Part shown: positions 1 through 7,390 of the stretch, one piece after another | Position numbering within the stretch: the stretch's first letter is position 1 | How the letters are laid out: the number at the start of each line of letters is the position of its first letter | From: an uncultured Mordavella sp. | Lineage (GTDB): Bacteria > Bacillota > Clostridia > Lachnospirales > Lachnospiraceae | Direction: 5' to 3' | DNA: 12,128 nt | NCBI GenBank assembly: GCA_902406105.1 | Contig: CABPCP010000080.1 | Location: forward strand, 1-12,128 | The notes under the pieces: generated by a model | Databases searched by the model: none | The model's input: only the letters and a program-made list of their open reading frames with translations | What the model was told of the DNA's origin: nothing | Translations under genes and position numbers: made by a program

Positions 1-68
1 ATTGCCACTTTTATTTTGACGTTTTTCAAAGTGGAAATAAACTTTTCACTTCAGCACTCATTTTAAGG

Positions 69-97
69 TTGTTCCTGCTATCCCTTTCGTGTATAAT
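69..97 (+). promoter_or_regulatory. Sigma-A-type promoter of the P-loop NTPase gene
   Basis: A perfect -10 hexamer TATAAT (92-97) lies 17 nt downstream of a -35-like TTGTTC (69-74; four of six consensus bases). The predicted transcription start is near 104, giving a leader of about 55 nt before the ATG at 159. A second, weaker pair further upstream (TTGACG at 16-21 and TAAACT at 38-43) is possible but much less convincing. The 68 bases to the left hold only short A/T-rich inverted repeats (CCACTTT at 5-11 against AAAGTGG at 28-34) and no recognisable coding end. Confidence 0.65.
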
Positions 98-113
98 AAA
101 TATAAGTTAACCG

Positions 114-130
114 TACTGAAAATTTCAGTA
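114..130. repeat. 17-bp palindrome in the leader of the P-loop gene
   Basis: TACTGAAAATTTCAGTA is a perfect inverted repeat of two 8-bp arms around one central base. It lies between the predicted transcription start (about 104) and the ribosome binding site (146-150). In DNA it could be an operator for a dimeric repressor just downstream of the promoter; in RNA it can fold into a 6-bp stem with a 5-nt loop. The symmetry is seen directly; either role is inference. Confidence 0.55.
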
Positions 131-158
131 AAATATGGTACATAAAGGAGAGGTCGCC

Positions 159-581
159 ATGGTAAATTTATTAACAGGCCCGAAAGGCAGCGGAAAGACA
201 CAGCAAATGATCGAACAGGCTAATCTGAAGGCCAAAGAAAGCAACGGAAATGTAGTATTTATCAAGAAGACTCACCGCGACACAGCAAGTGTGGCATTCG
301 ATATCCGTACGATCTGTATGGATGATTACCCAGCAATCCAGAACACAGATGAATATATTGGATTCTTATATGGAATGTGCAGTGCCAATCATGATATTGA
401 AAACATTTTCATTGATGGGATCTTAAAACACGCGGACATTTCCCTGGAAAGCATGCCGGAGTTCATTGAACGCGTAAAGAAGATTTCCAAAGAATGCGGA
501 ATTGATTTTTACATCAGCATCAGCGCCGCTAAGGAGGAACTATCCTCTGTTGATCAGGAAGGCTGCAGCTTTTTGAACTAA
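159..581 (+). CDS. Small P-loop NTPase, function unknown (family often mislabelled PilT)
   Basis: This gene encodes a 140-residue soluble protein. A Walker A motif GPKGSGKT occupies residues 7-14, right at the N-terminus. A hydrophobic strand ending in Asp (IENIFID, residues 80-86) is a good Walker B candidate, and a further beta strand (FYISISA, 117-123) follows. The protein is therefore probably a single minimal ATP/GTP-binding domain with no membrane segment. The overall pattern (Walker A, a conserved DY/GF stretch, then the NIFIDGILK block) matches a family common in Clostridia that databases often call twitching motility PilT; nothing here suggests pilus retraction, because PilT is more than twice as long. 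I chose the ATG at 159 over an in-frame ATG at 135 because AGGAG (146-150) sits 8 nt before it and the Walker A lies at the usual distance. It has its own promoter and a strong terminator. Its biological role is unknown. Confidence 0.85.
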   Translation: MVNLLTGPKGSGKTQQMIEQANLKAKESNGNVVFIKKTHRDTASVAFDIRTICMDDYPAIQNTDEYIGFLYGMCSANHDIENIFIDGILKHADISLESMPEFIERVKKISKECGIDFYISISAAKEELSSVDQEGCSFLN

Positions 582-597
582 CAGATAATGAAAGGAT

Positions 598-631
598 AAA
601 ACAGGCAGCCCCTAAAGGGACTGCCTGTTTT
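598..631 (+). terminator. Intrinsic terminator after the P-loop gene
   Basis: The arm ACAGGCAG (601-608) pairs perfectly with CTGCCTGT (621-628). It is extended outward by AAA/TTT (598-600 with 629-631) and inward, past one C-A mismatch, by CCC/GGG (610-612 with 617-619) around a TAAA loop. The 3' arm ends in four T, so it works best on the plus strand; the A-run before the 5' arm would allow some activity in the other direction. It ends only 14 nt before the next start codon, leaving almost no room for a downstream promoter. Confidence 0.85.
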
Positions 632-645
632 GCAAATAAAGAACA

Positions 646-1839
646 ATGAGCGGTATCAAGGAACACCAAAGACGAAGGGCCCGCCGGAGACGGCGCCGCC
701 AGATCCGCCGTCTCCTATACGCGGCGCTTTCCTTATGCATCTGTATCGGCCTTATTGCCATCATCCGGCTGCTGTTAAGGCCAGATTCCCCAGACTCCGC
801 TGGAAAAGCGGATAAAGCCGCTGAGAAATCGGCTGAGATCGACACCTCACAGGTAGAGGTCAAAAATCTTGTGATCAATACAGGAACACAAAATTCTGAG
901 AATTCTGACGGCCCAATCAAGATCACCGTCAGTTCCATGGGCGACTGTACTCTGGGAACGGATGAGAATTTTAACCAGTCTACCAGCTTTAACGCCTACT
1001 ATAACGCCCAGGGTCCAGATTATTTTTTCAAAAATGTCCGTTCCATCCTGGAGGAAGACGACCTTTCCATTATCAACCTGGAAGGGACATTTACCGATTC
1101 TGACCAAAGACAGGAGAAAACATTTGCCTTCAAGGCAGATCCTGAGTATGTCTCCATTCTCACCGGAAGTTCCATTGAAGCAGCGAATCTGGCCAATAAC
1201 CACAGCCGGGATTACGGGGAGGAAAGCTATACGGATACGGTGGAAACTCTGGACCAAGCCGGGATTGCTTCTTTTGGCTATGATCAGGTGGATCTTCTGG
1301 AAATAAATGGAGTCAAAGTTGGACTGACTGGCATCTACGAACTTGCGGAACATTTAGATAAGCAGCAGGAAGTCAAAGAAAATATCGCGGCTCTAAAGGA
1401 AGCCGGAGCCCAGGTGATCATCGTCAATTTCCACTGGGGCATCGAGAAAGAGTATGTCCCCAATGACACTCAGAAAACCTTAGCTCATCTTGCCATCGAT
1501 GAGGGCGCCGACCTGGTGATCGGCCATCATCCCCACGTCCTGCAGGGGATCGAACGGTACAAAGGCAAATATATCGCCTACAGCCTGGGAAATTTCTCCT
1601 TTGGCGGCAATTCTAATCCTTCTGACAAGGATACTATGATCTTCCAGCAGACGTTCACCGTAGCCGACGGCAAAGCGGAGACCAACGACGATATCAACAT
1701 CATTCCTTGTTCTCTTTCCTCTGCCAGCGGATATAATGATTACTGTCCCACACCTCTGGAAGGCAGTGAAAAAGAACGTGTCCTGGAGAAGCTGCAAGAA
1801 TACAGCGCAGATTTTGAGGATGCGCCTGACCTGCTGTAA
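646..1839 (+). CDS. Membrane-anchored CapA-family protein (metallophosphoesterase-like)
   Basis: This gene encodes a 397-residue protein. Residues 9-22 are almost entirely arginine, followed by a hydrophobic segment at about 23-44. That fits a type II signal anchor with the basic end in the cytoplasm and the catalytic domain outside. A Ser/Lys/Glu-rich linker leads into a CapA-type domain (about 92-345) with the expected motif series: GD at 99-100, NLEG at 144-147, NLANNH at 181-186, NFHWG at 261-265, HHPHV at 294-298 and SLGNF at 313-317. These Asp, Asn and His residues are the likely metal and active-site ligands. CapA/PgsA relatives take part in poly-gamma-glutamate capsule synthesis, but no capsule ligase genes (capB/capC type) are present here, so the substrate is unknown. 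An in-frame TAA at 637-639 fixes 646 as the first usable ATG. The ribosome binding site is weak (AAAGAA only), unlike its neighbours. Confidence 0.88.
   Translation: MSGIKEHQRRRARRRRRRQIRRLLYAALSLCICIGLIAIIRLLLRPDSPDSAGKADKAAEKSAEIDTSQVEVKNLVINTGTQNSENSDGPIKITVSSMGDCTLGTDENFNQSTSFNAYYNAQGPDYFFKNVRSILEEDDLSIINLEGTFTDSDQRQEKTFAFKADPEYVSILTGSSIEAANLANNHSRDYGEESYTDTVETLDQAGIASFGYDQVDLLEINGVKVGLTGIYELAEHLDKQQEVKENIAALKEAGAQVIIVNFHWGIEKEYVPNDTQKTLAHLAIDEGADLVIGHHPHVLQGIERYKGKYIAYSLGNFSFGGNSNPSDKDTMIFQQTFTVADGKAETNDDINIIPCSLSSASGYNDYCPTPLEGSEKERVLEKLQEYSADFEDAPDLL
686..715. repeat. Perfect GC-rich inverted repeat inside the start of the capA-like gene
   Basis: GGAGACGGCG (686-695) and CGCCGTCTCC (706-715) form a perfect 10-bp stem around a 10-nt loop, beginning 40 nt after the A of the start codon. 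It falls in the codons for the arginine tract (residues 14-24), so it may be a by-product of CGN-type arginine codons, but it should fold stably in the mRNA. Together with the weak ribosome binding site it could slow early translation; that effect is inference. Confidence 0.6.
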
Positions 1840-1865
1840 ATGCAGGAAAGGGGCATCCTCTTCTT
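1816..1865 (+). terminator. Probable composite terminator overlapping the capA-like stop codon
   Basis: GAGGATGC (1816-1823) pairs with GCATCCTC (1853-1860), and nested inside it CCTGC (1830-1834) pairs with GCAGG (1842-1846). A T-rich tail TTCTT (1861-1865) follows on the plus strand. The stop codon (1837-1839) lies in the inner loop. The tail is interrupted, so termination may be partial. On the minus strand the hairpin is followed by AAAAT, not a U-run, so it is a poor terminator for the converging transporter gene; I see no good terminator for that gene in the 78-bp gap. Confidence 0.5.
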
Positions 1866-1917
1866 AATCTTGAAATATAATCAGATCGGCAGCAAAGCCT
1901 TGACAAACCGCGGATGT

Positions 1918-2850
1918 CTACAGCAGCACTTCATAAAACATGGTCATCGCCGGGATTGTAACAATACAGAATACCACGCACATAACATTAAGTATACTGG
2001 CGTATTTCGCTTCGCCGCCATACGTCTGGGCCGCCTGCGTGATCATGGTCGCGGGCGGCGCGCACGCAGCCAGAAGCACCACCATCAGAATATATTCCCC
2101 ATCGGAATGTATCCCCAGCTTACCCAGGCAGGCAAAAAGCCATGCAAAAAAGGCTGGGATCAGAACCAGCCGGATCAGACAGATAAAATAAGCTCTCCCT
2201 GGAGCAAATACCTCTCTTAGGTCTATCTCCCCGATCACCATACCGATCACCAGCATACTTACAGGCCCGATCATATCGCCAAATCCGGTGATCGCTGTAT
2301 TCACTACCACCGGGAAGGAAATTCCTGTACAAAACAGCAGGATCCCCACTCCGATGGCTATCATGTTGGGATTTAAAAGGATTTTCCGATAGTCTCTCTT
2401 TCCTCCCCGGATGATCAGTCCCGTGCCGTGCGTCCAAAACAAAACAGTATGAACGATCATATACGCCGACGTATAGAAGATCCACTCATCTCCCAGCACA
2501 GAAGCCACCAGCGGGATGGTCAGATTGGCCGCGTTTGTGTAGATCACGGAAGCTCTCTCAATATCCAGCAAATGGAAGGGGCGGCTCAAACCTTTCATGA
2601 GAAGGATCATGAAAAAATGCACAAACACAGAAGCCCCAAAGGCCAGCCCCAGTCCCTGAACTTTATCCGAACTCATCTCGATCTGAAAGGCATTTACGAT
2701 AATGCAGGGAGAACAGATATAAACCACCATTCTGGATATGATCTTACTATCCTCCGATGTAAACAAATTTGTCTTAACAACCGCATACCCTACGACCATG
2801 GCAAGGAACATAGCGGCAATCTCTTCTGCCAGAAGAAGGCTCAATCCCAT
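1918..2850 (-). CDS. AEC-family (auxin efflux carrier-like) membrane transporter
   Basis: This is a 310-residue, strongly hydrophobic protein with about ten predicted membrane segments (near 8-25, 38-56, 66-86, 106-120, 125-148, 160-178, 193-209, 220-241, 252-270 and 286-308). Family features are a broken helix NAANLTIPL (106-114) in the first half, NPNMIAIGVGI (160-170) and PVSMLVIG (196-203) after the midpoint, and the repeat-equivalent AACAPPATM (261-269). The length is usual for bacterial AEC transporters, some of which move malate, malonate or other organic anions; the substrate here cannot be read from sequence. The start ATG shares its A with the TAA stop of the upstream gene (TAATG), with AGGTGG at 2858-2863 seven nt before it, so translation is probably coupled. 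It is the last gene of the Trk operon. Confidence 0.88.
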   Translation of the reverse strand: MGLSLLLAEEIAAMFLAMVVGYAVVKTNLFTSEDSKIISRMVVYICSPCIIVNAFQIEMSSDKVQGLGLAFGASVFVHFFMILLMKGLSRPFHLLDIERASVIYTNAANLTIPLVASVLGDEWIFYTSAYMIVHTVLFWTHGTGLIIRGGKRDYRKILLNPNMIAIGVGILLFCTGISFPVVVNTAITGFGDMIGPVSMLVIGMVIGEIDLREVFAPGRAYFICLIRLVLIPAFFAWLFACLGKLGIHSDGEYILMVVLLAACAPPATMITQAAQTYGGEAKYASILNVMCVVFCIVTIPAMTMFYEVLL

Positions 2851-4478
2851 TACTCTTCCACCTGTCCTGTCTTTTCTGAAGCCGCTCCGAGAGATAACAC
2901 AACATTCGTTGTCCCGCCCTCTTTATATTCCATCGTAATCTCCTGTCCCACTTCATACCGAAGGATATCGATGAAATCCACCACAGAAACATCAAAAATG
3001 TCCTCAGCCCCTTCTACCATCACATAATAGTGAGAATTTCCTTCCACCACAGCCTGGGCGATCTTCGTGATCTTTCCGGTCACAGAAAGCACGTCTTTGT
3101 CTTCCCCGGATTCTTGATCGATCCCATTGCTGGCAAGAAGATCCAGGTAATTTTCCTCACACTGGCTGACACTGTCTCCGATCGCTACGATCTGATATTT
3201 CTGCACATTGACCATAGCATACTTTTTGACCAGACCCGCATCGTCTTTCAGAGCGATAAAATACGTTGGTTCCCCGGAAATATTTAAAAGCAGCGGGAAG
3301 GTTGCTGTATACTTCAAGTTTTGCACCTGGCCTTCCGCGGAAGACATGGCGGAAGTTTCAGTCGCCCCCTCCACTTCGTAGTATTTGGTCTCCATAGTCC
3401 GCTGATTAGCCAGAACAAAGCCTACATTGGACTGATCCCCATTAACAGAAGTCACGCCCGTATACATCCATACATCATCGTCCAGCGCCAGATAATTGTA
3501 TCCTTCCGTTGTCTTCAGACAATCCTTCTGGCTGAGGACGCTGTTGAGAAATCCGTGTTTCAAAGTTCCGTAATAATCAAACAGTTCTACCAAAAGATCC
3601 GCGGAGTAGGCCCGGTCCACCCATTGAGGCACGTCTTCAATATCATAGGTCTTCATGCTTCCGTCAATGGCGTTGCAGATCACCACTTTCCCTACGGTCT
3701 CGCCGCCAAATAATCCGATATTAAACTTTTTGACCGGCGCGATCCAATAAGGAATCCCTTTCTCATCGATCTCAAAGCTCAGCTCTCCATAGATATAGGT
3801 AGGATGAGCAAATCTCAGATGCCGGTAAATATTTCGGTTCAGATGCTCGCTGGTGGTATATTTCATTCCTTCTTCCAATTCCACGAGTTCTGTCGTCTGA
3901 GTTGCCATATTGATCCTGATATAAGCTGGAATTCCTTCTGAACGGTTTGTAAACCACTTGATCAGATTGGCGTATTTCAGCGGCGTTACTCTCACCGGAT
4001 TGTCCTGGTAATTAATCTGGCTGTAAATATCGTCCGCCTCAAACTGAGATACCATGTCCACCATGCTTCCCATCTTCCGGTCTCCCAGAAGGGCCGCCGT
4101 ATCTTTATCCAGAAGCGGGATCTTATCAAAGGAAAGTTCCTCCACATCCTCCGTAAACTCCCCTTCTTCTACCTTCATCAGCTGCTGATATTTCTTTGCG
4201 TTCACGATTGGTGAAGAAAGCAGCGTCCCCGCCAGATAGACCAAGCCCACCGCCAGAATCAGACCGATAAAGAACCGCAGCCCTTTATTCTCCCGAATCT
4301 CTCCCGGCCGTACCCTTTTTCTTGCTCCATAGAGCACAGCGGCCGCCACAAGCAGCACAATTATGAAAAACCAGGTCCCCGACGAGTGGATATTAAAAGC
4401 CGGCAGGGCAATATAATAATACAGCCCCGCCGCAAGAATCACGATCAACGCGATCATCCATTTCCATTTCTTCTTCAT
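2850..4478 (-). CDS. Unrecognised membrane protein with large external domain, in the Trk operon
   Basis: This is a 542-residue protein that I do not recognise with confidence. Three hydrophobic helices lie at about 8-26, 35-51 and 67-87. The basic N-terminus and the basic loop at 52-66 place both on the cytoplasmic side by the positive-inside rule, so residues from about 88 to the end should be outside the membrane. The external part is acidic, rich in beta-type alternation, and has several segments shaped like an Asp-Gly turn between strands (for example near 238-242 and 271-274), with a WVDR sequence at 286-289. Residues of about 464-530 resemble a small beta-barrel (OB-like) domain, a guess from strand pattern only. 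No enzyme motif or cell-wall anchor is seen. GGGAGG (4485-4490) lies 6 nt before the ATG. It sits 14 nt after trkH and overlaps the AEC gene by one base, so it is co-expressed with potassium uptake; a role in that process is not shown. Confidence 0.85.
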   Translation of the reverse strand: MKKKWKWMIALIVILAAGLYYYIALPAFNIHSSGTWFFIIVLLVAAAVLYGARKRVRPGEIRENKGLRFFIGLILAVGLVYLAGTLLSSPIVNAKKYQQLMKVEEGEFTEDVEELSFDKIPLLDKDTAALLGDRKMGSMVDMVSQFEADDIYSQINYQDNPVRVTPLKYANLIKWFTNRSEGIPAYIRINMATQTTELVELEEGMKYTTSEHLNRNIYRHLRFAHPTYIYGELSFEIDEKGIPYWIAPVKKFNIGLFGGETVGKVVICNAIDGSMKTYDIEDVPQWVDRAYSADLLVELFDYYGTLKHGFLNSVLSQKDCLKTTEGYNYLALDDDVWMYTGVTSVNGDQSNVGFVLANQRTMETKYYEVEGATETSAMSSAEGQVQNLKYTATFPLLLNISGEPTYFIALKDDAGLVKKYAMVNVQKYQIVAIGDSVSQCEENYLDLLASNGIDQESGEDKDVLSVTGKITKIAQAVVEGNSHYYVMVEGAEDIFDVSVVDFIDILRYEVGQEITMEYKEGGTTNVVLSLGAASEKTGQVEE

Positions 4479-4492
4479 ACCATTCCTCCCGA

Positions 4493-5938
4493 TCAGAACT
4501 TCTTCCTCCAGGCAAACGCCGTAAATAGGATCAAAAATGGGAAAATCTCCAAACGTCCCACCAGCATATCAAGTGAAAAGATAATTTTTGAAAATACCGA
4601 AAAATCAGCGAAACTTCCCATCGGCCCCACTACCGCAAATCCCGGTCCAACATTGTTCAATGTGGTCATTACAGCGCTCAGCGTAGTCTCCATATCCATA
4701 TTATCAAGAGATACCAGGATTACAGATCCGGCGGCGATCACTGCGTATGCCATCAGATAATAATATACATTCTTCAGCGTCTCTGAATTCATCTTTTTCC
4801 CATTGAGCCGGATGATACTGACGGACTTTGGATGCACCAACTGTTTGACAGACTGCTTGATCGTTTTCAGAACGACCAATCCTCTGGATACCTTGATGCC
4901 TCCGCCGGTGGATGAGGCGCAGGCGCCGATCACCATCAGAAGGATCAAGATCCATTTCGAGAACATCGGCCAGTAGTTAAAGTCTGTAGTAGCAAAACCG
5001 GTAGTTGTTATAATGGAAGCTACCTGGAACAGGGAATACCGCAGAGACTGCATAAAATTCGGATAATCCCCGTTGATATTTATGGCGATCAAAAGCGTTG
5101 CAATGGCAATGATCAGCAAATACGCTCTCAATTCCTCGTTCTTCCACACCGGTTTGAAGTCTCGGACGAGCAGCAAGAAATAAAGTCCAAAATTGACTCC
5201 AAATAAAATCATAAAGATCGAGATCACCACATCAATATAAGCGCTGTTAAAATGTCCTACACTGAGAGCGTAATTAGAGAACCCTCCGGTTCCCGCCGTC
5301 CCGAATGTATGGATCAGGCTGTCAAACAGATTCATACCGCCAAAAAACAGCAGAACCACCTGGATCACCGACAGCGCCAGATACATTCCATATAAGATCC
5401 GGGATGATTCCCGCATCTTGGGCACCAATTTGTCCTTCTCCGGCCCCGGCACTTCTGCCCGCATAAGATACATCCCGCTCTCTTTGTCCAGGCTGGTCAG
5501 CATCATAGCAAATACCAGCACTCCCATACCGCCTACCCAGTGGGTAAAGCTCCTCCAGAACAGCATACACTGAGGAAGGGCTTCCACATCTGTCAAAATG
5601 GTAGAACCTGTTGTTGTAAATCCAGAAACAGTTTCAAAAAACGCGTCAATATAGCTTGGGATACTTCCGGAAATGGTAAATGGCAGCGCGCCAAATAAGG
5701 ACCACAAGAGCCATACAAGGGCTACGATCAGCATTCCATCTTTTCCATAGATTTTCTTATTCTTCGGTTTTCTGATCCCCGCAAGGAGAAAAATCACTGC
5801 CAGAATCCCGGCTGTGATCAAAAAAGAAATCCCGCTCTTTTCTTGATAGATCAATCCGACAAAGGCAGGCAGCAACAGCAGGAGCGCCTCCACTCCAAGC
5901 ATCTTTCCTAATATGTAACCTATCATTTTCAGATTCAT
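4493..5938 (-). CDS. trkH: Trk/Ktr-type potassium uptake channel subunit TrkH
   Basis: This 481-residue integral membrane protein is the ion-conducting subunit of a Trk/Ktr potassium uptake system. It contains the four degenerate pore-loop filters of the superfamily: TTTGS at 108-112, GTAGTGG at 213-219, TTTGF at 311-315 and NVGPGF at 429-434. The glycine in each is the expected filter residue. The conserved STGGGIK stretch (343-349) corresponds to the intramembrane gating loop. WVGGMGV (134-140) is another family signature, and about ten hydrophobic helices surround these loops. The length matches TrkH (about 480) slightly better than KtrB (about 450), and the partner gene is a long, duplicated TrkA, so I name it trkH. 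The start has GAGGGA (5945-5950) 6 nt upstream and follows the trkA stop by 18 nt. Confidence 0.95.
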   Translation of the reverse strand: MNLKMIGYILGKMLGVEALLLLLPAFVGLIYQEKSGISFLITAGILAVIFLLAGIRKPKNKKIYGKDGMLIVALVWLLWSLFGALPFTISGSIPSYIDAFFETVSGFTTTGSTILTDVEALPQCMLFWRSFTHWVGGMGVLVFAMMLTSLDKESGMYLMRAEVPGPEKDKLVPKMRESSRILYGMYLALSVIQVVLLFFGGMNLFDSLIHTFGTAGTGGFSNYALSVGHFNSAYIDVVISIFMILFGVNFGLYFLLLVRDFKPVWKNEELRAYLLIIAIATLLIAININGDYPNFMQSLRYSLFQVASIITTTGFATTDFNYWPMFSKWILILLMVIGACASSTGGGIKVSRGLVVLKTIKQSVKQLVHPKSVSIIRLNGKKMNSETLKNVYYYLMAYAVIAAGSVILVSLDNMDMETTLSAVMTTLNNVGPGFAVVGPMGSFADFSVFSKIIFSLDMLVGRLEIFPFLILFTAFAWRKKF

Positions 5939-5956
5939 AGCTTTTCCCTCTAATTC

Positions 5957-7315
5957 CTATACCAGTATATCGCTGAAGCTGTCGATCACATGTCCTTTCG
6001 TGACTACGATCACGCTGTCTCCAACCTCAATATGATCATCTCCGTTCGGGATGATGATCTCCCGCTTACGCCCGATACAGGCGATCAAATTGTTGGGCTT
6101 TGTCTCCAGATCTTTTAAGGGAACATTTGTAAACCGGCACTCTTTTCGGATGATAAATTCCTGCGCCTCTATTTTTCCATTTACCAATTGGTACATGGTC
6201 TCAACATTATCACTGCTGTATGAATTCTTCCTTGCTCTGACGTAGCTCATGATCGCGTCGGCCGTGGCGCTCTTGGCAGAAATGATACTGTCGATACCCA
6301 TTCCTTCTACCATCTGAGCCCTGCTGTCTTCATTGACTTTTGCGATGATCTTCTCGACTCCCTGGCTTTTCGCGAACAAGGACAAGATAATATTCTCTTC
6401 ATCCATGCCTGTCAGCGCTACCAGAGCGTCCGCCTCATAAATTCCCTCTTCCATAAGAAGATCATGGTCTGTGGCATCTCCATGGATGATGGTGGCCTTT
6501 GGGAAATTCTCGCAAAGCACTTCACACCGCTCTTTATTCTTCTCGATGATCCTGACCTGCATGCCAGCCTGCAAAAGCTGATGAGTCAGATAAAAGCAAA
6601 GATGGCCGCCGCCGCAGATCAAAACGTTGCGTACTTTCATAGTTTTTCTTCCCAGTGATTTGAAGAAACTCTTCAGATCACGGTGAGTCGCCGCGATATG
6701 CAGCCGGTCGCCCTGCTGGATCACAAAATCCCCGTCCGGGATATAGACTTCGGTTCCTCTCTTTACCGCGCATACCAAGATCTTAATCTGGAATTTCTGA
6801 TAGATCTCCGCCAGAGAAAGGCCAGCCAGCCGGCTTTCGTCACGTACCGGGAACTCGATCAGTTCCACCCTTCCCTTCATAAAGGTTTCTACTTTATCGG
6901 CCTGCGGGAACAGCAGTACTCTTGCGATCTCATTTGCCGCGGTCAGCTCAGGGTTGACTGCCATACTCAGTCTCAGATCTTCTTTCAGCAGACCGATCTG
7001 ACGGTAATAAATCGGATTACGCACACGGGCGATGGTGTGTTTCGCTCCCAGCCTTCTGGCCAGCAGACAGCTTAACATATTCAGCTCGTCTGTAGACGCG
7101 CAGGCGATTACCAGATCCGCATGGGGAACGTCAGCCTGTTTCTGAACTTCTGCATCTACGCCGTTTCCCGTAATACAGAAAATGTCCAATTCATTTAACG
7201 CGGCTTTTAATTTCCCCTCATTCTGATCGATCAGTACAATGTCATAGTCCTCATCAGCCAGTTCTGTAGTTAGTTTATGGCCGACTTTTCCATCACCAAT
7301 AATCACAATTTTCAT
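5957..7315 (-). CDS. trkA: Trk potassium system regulatory subunit TrkA (duplicated RCK)
   Basis: This gene encodes a 452-residue cytosolic protein that gates TrkH in response to bound nucleotide. It is the full-length, duplicated form: a Rossmann domain with GDGKVG (7-12) and Asp30 at the end of strand 2, a TrkA-C domain around 140-215, a second Rossmann domain with GGGHLC (235-240) and Glu258 at the matching position, and a second TrkA-C domain around 370-450. The first site looks competent for NAD(H) binding by family precedent. The second has Leu and Cys in the last part of its glycine motif and may bind differently. I start at the ATG at 7315 because GAGGA (7323-7327) is 7 nt upstream and the Rossmann strand begins at residue 2; an in-frame ATG at 7354 would add 13 poorly fitting residues and would lie next to a hairpin. 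It is the first gene of the operon. Confidence 0.95.
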   Translation of the reverse strand: MKIVIIGDGKVGHKLTTELADEDYDIVLIDQNEGKLKAALNELDIFCITGNGVDAEVQKQADVPHADLVIACASTDELNMLSCLLARRLGAKHTIARVRNPIYYRQIGLLKEDLRLSMAVNPELTAANEIARVLLFPQADKVETFMKGRVELIEFPVRDESRLAGLSLAEIYQKFQIKILVCAVKRGTEVYIPDGDFVIQQGDRLHIAATHRDLKSFFKSLGRKTMKVRNVLICGGGHLCFYLTHQLLQAGMQVRIIEKNKERCEVLCENFPKATIIHGDATDHDLLMEEGIYEADALVALTGMDEENIILSLFAKSQGVEKIIAKVNEDSRAQMVEGMGIDSIISAKSATADAIMSYVRARKNSYSSDNVETMYQLVNGKIEAQEFIIRKECRFTNVPLKDLETKPNNLIACIGRKREIIIPNGDDHIEVGDSVIVVTKGHVIDSFSDILV

Positions 7316-7355
7316 TTCTTTATCCTCACTGAAGCACAAAATAATAAATGACATT

Positions 7356-7379
7356 CAGGGCAAACATATTTTTGCCCTG
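7356..7379. repeat. Perfect 9-bp inverted repeat in the trkA leader
   Basis: CAGGGCAAA (7356-7364) and TTTGCCCTG (7371-7379) form a perfect 9-bp stem with a 6-nt loop. Read on the minus strand, it begins about 5 nt after the predicted transcription start (near 7384) and ends 40 nt before the trkA ATG. No U-run follows, so it is not a terminator. It may be an operator for a dimeric regulator or a 5'-end RNA hairpin that stabilises the message; the sequence does not decide between them. It is far too short to be a c-di-AMP (ydaO-type) riboswitch. Confidence 0.6.
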
Positions 7380-7390
7380 TCAGTAATGAG

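Noticed and set aside
5..34. Inverted repeat CCACTTT/AAAGTGG near the left edge as a terminator of an upstream gene
   Set aside because: The stem is short and A/T-rich, the loop is long (16 nt), no T-run follows, and no gene end can be seen to its left.
1840..2220. A plus-strand open frame of 126 codons starting directly after the capA-like stop
   Set aside because: It runs antisense through the AEC transporter gene, has a low-complexity His/Arg-rich translation and no ribosome binding site. The minus-strand frame is clearly a real membrane protein.
7316..7354. An ATG at 7354 that would add 13 residues to TrkA
   Set aside because: It lacks a ribosome binding site and borders the leader hairpin. 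GAGGA is correctly spaced before 7315, and the Rossmann strand starts immediately there.
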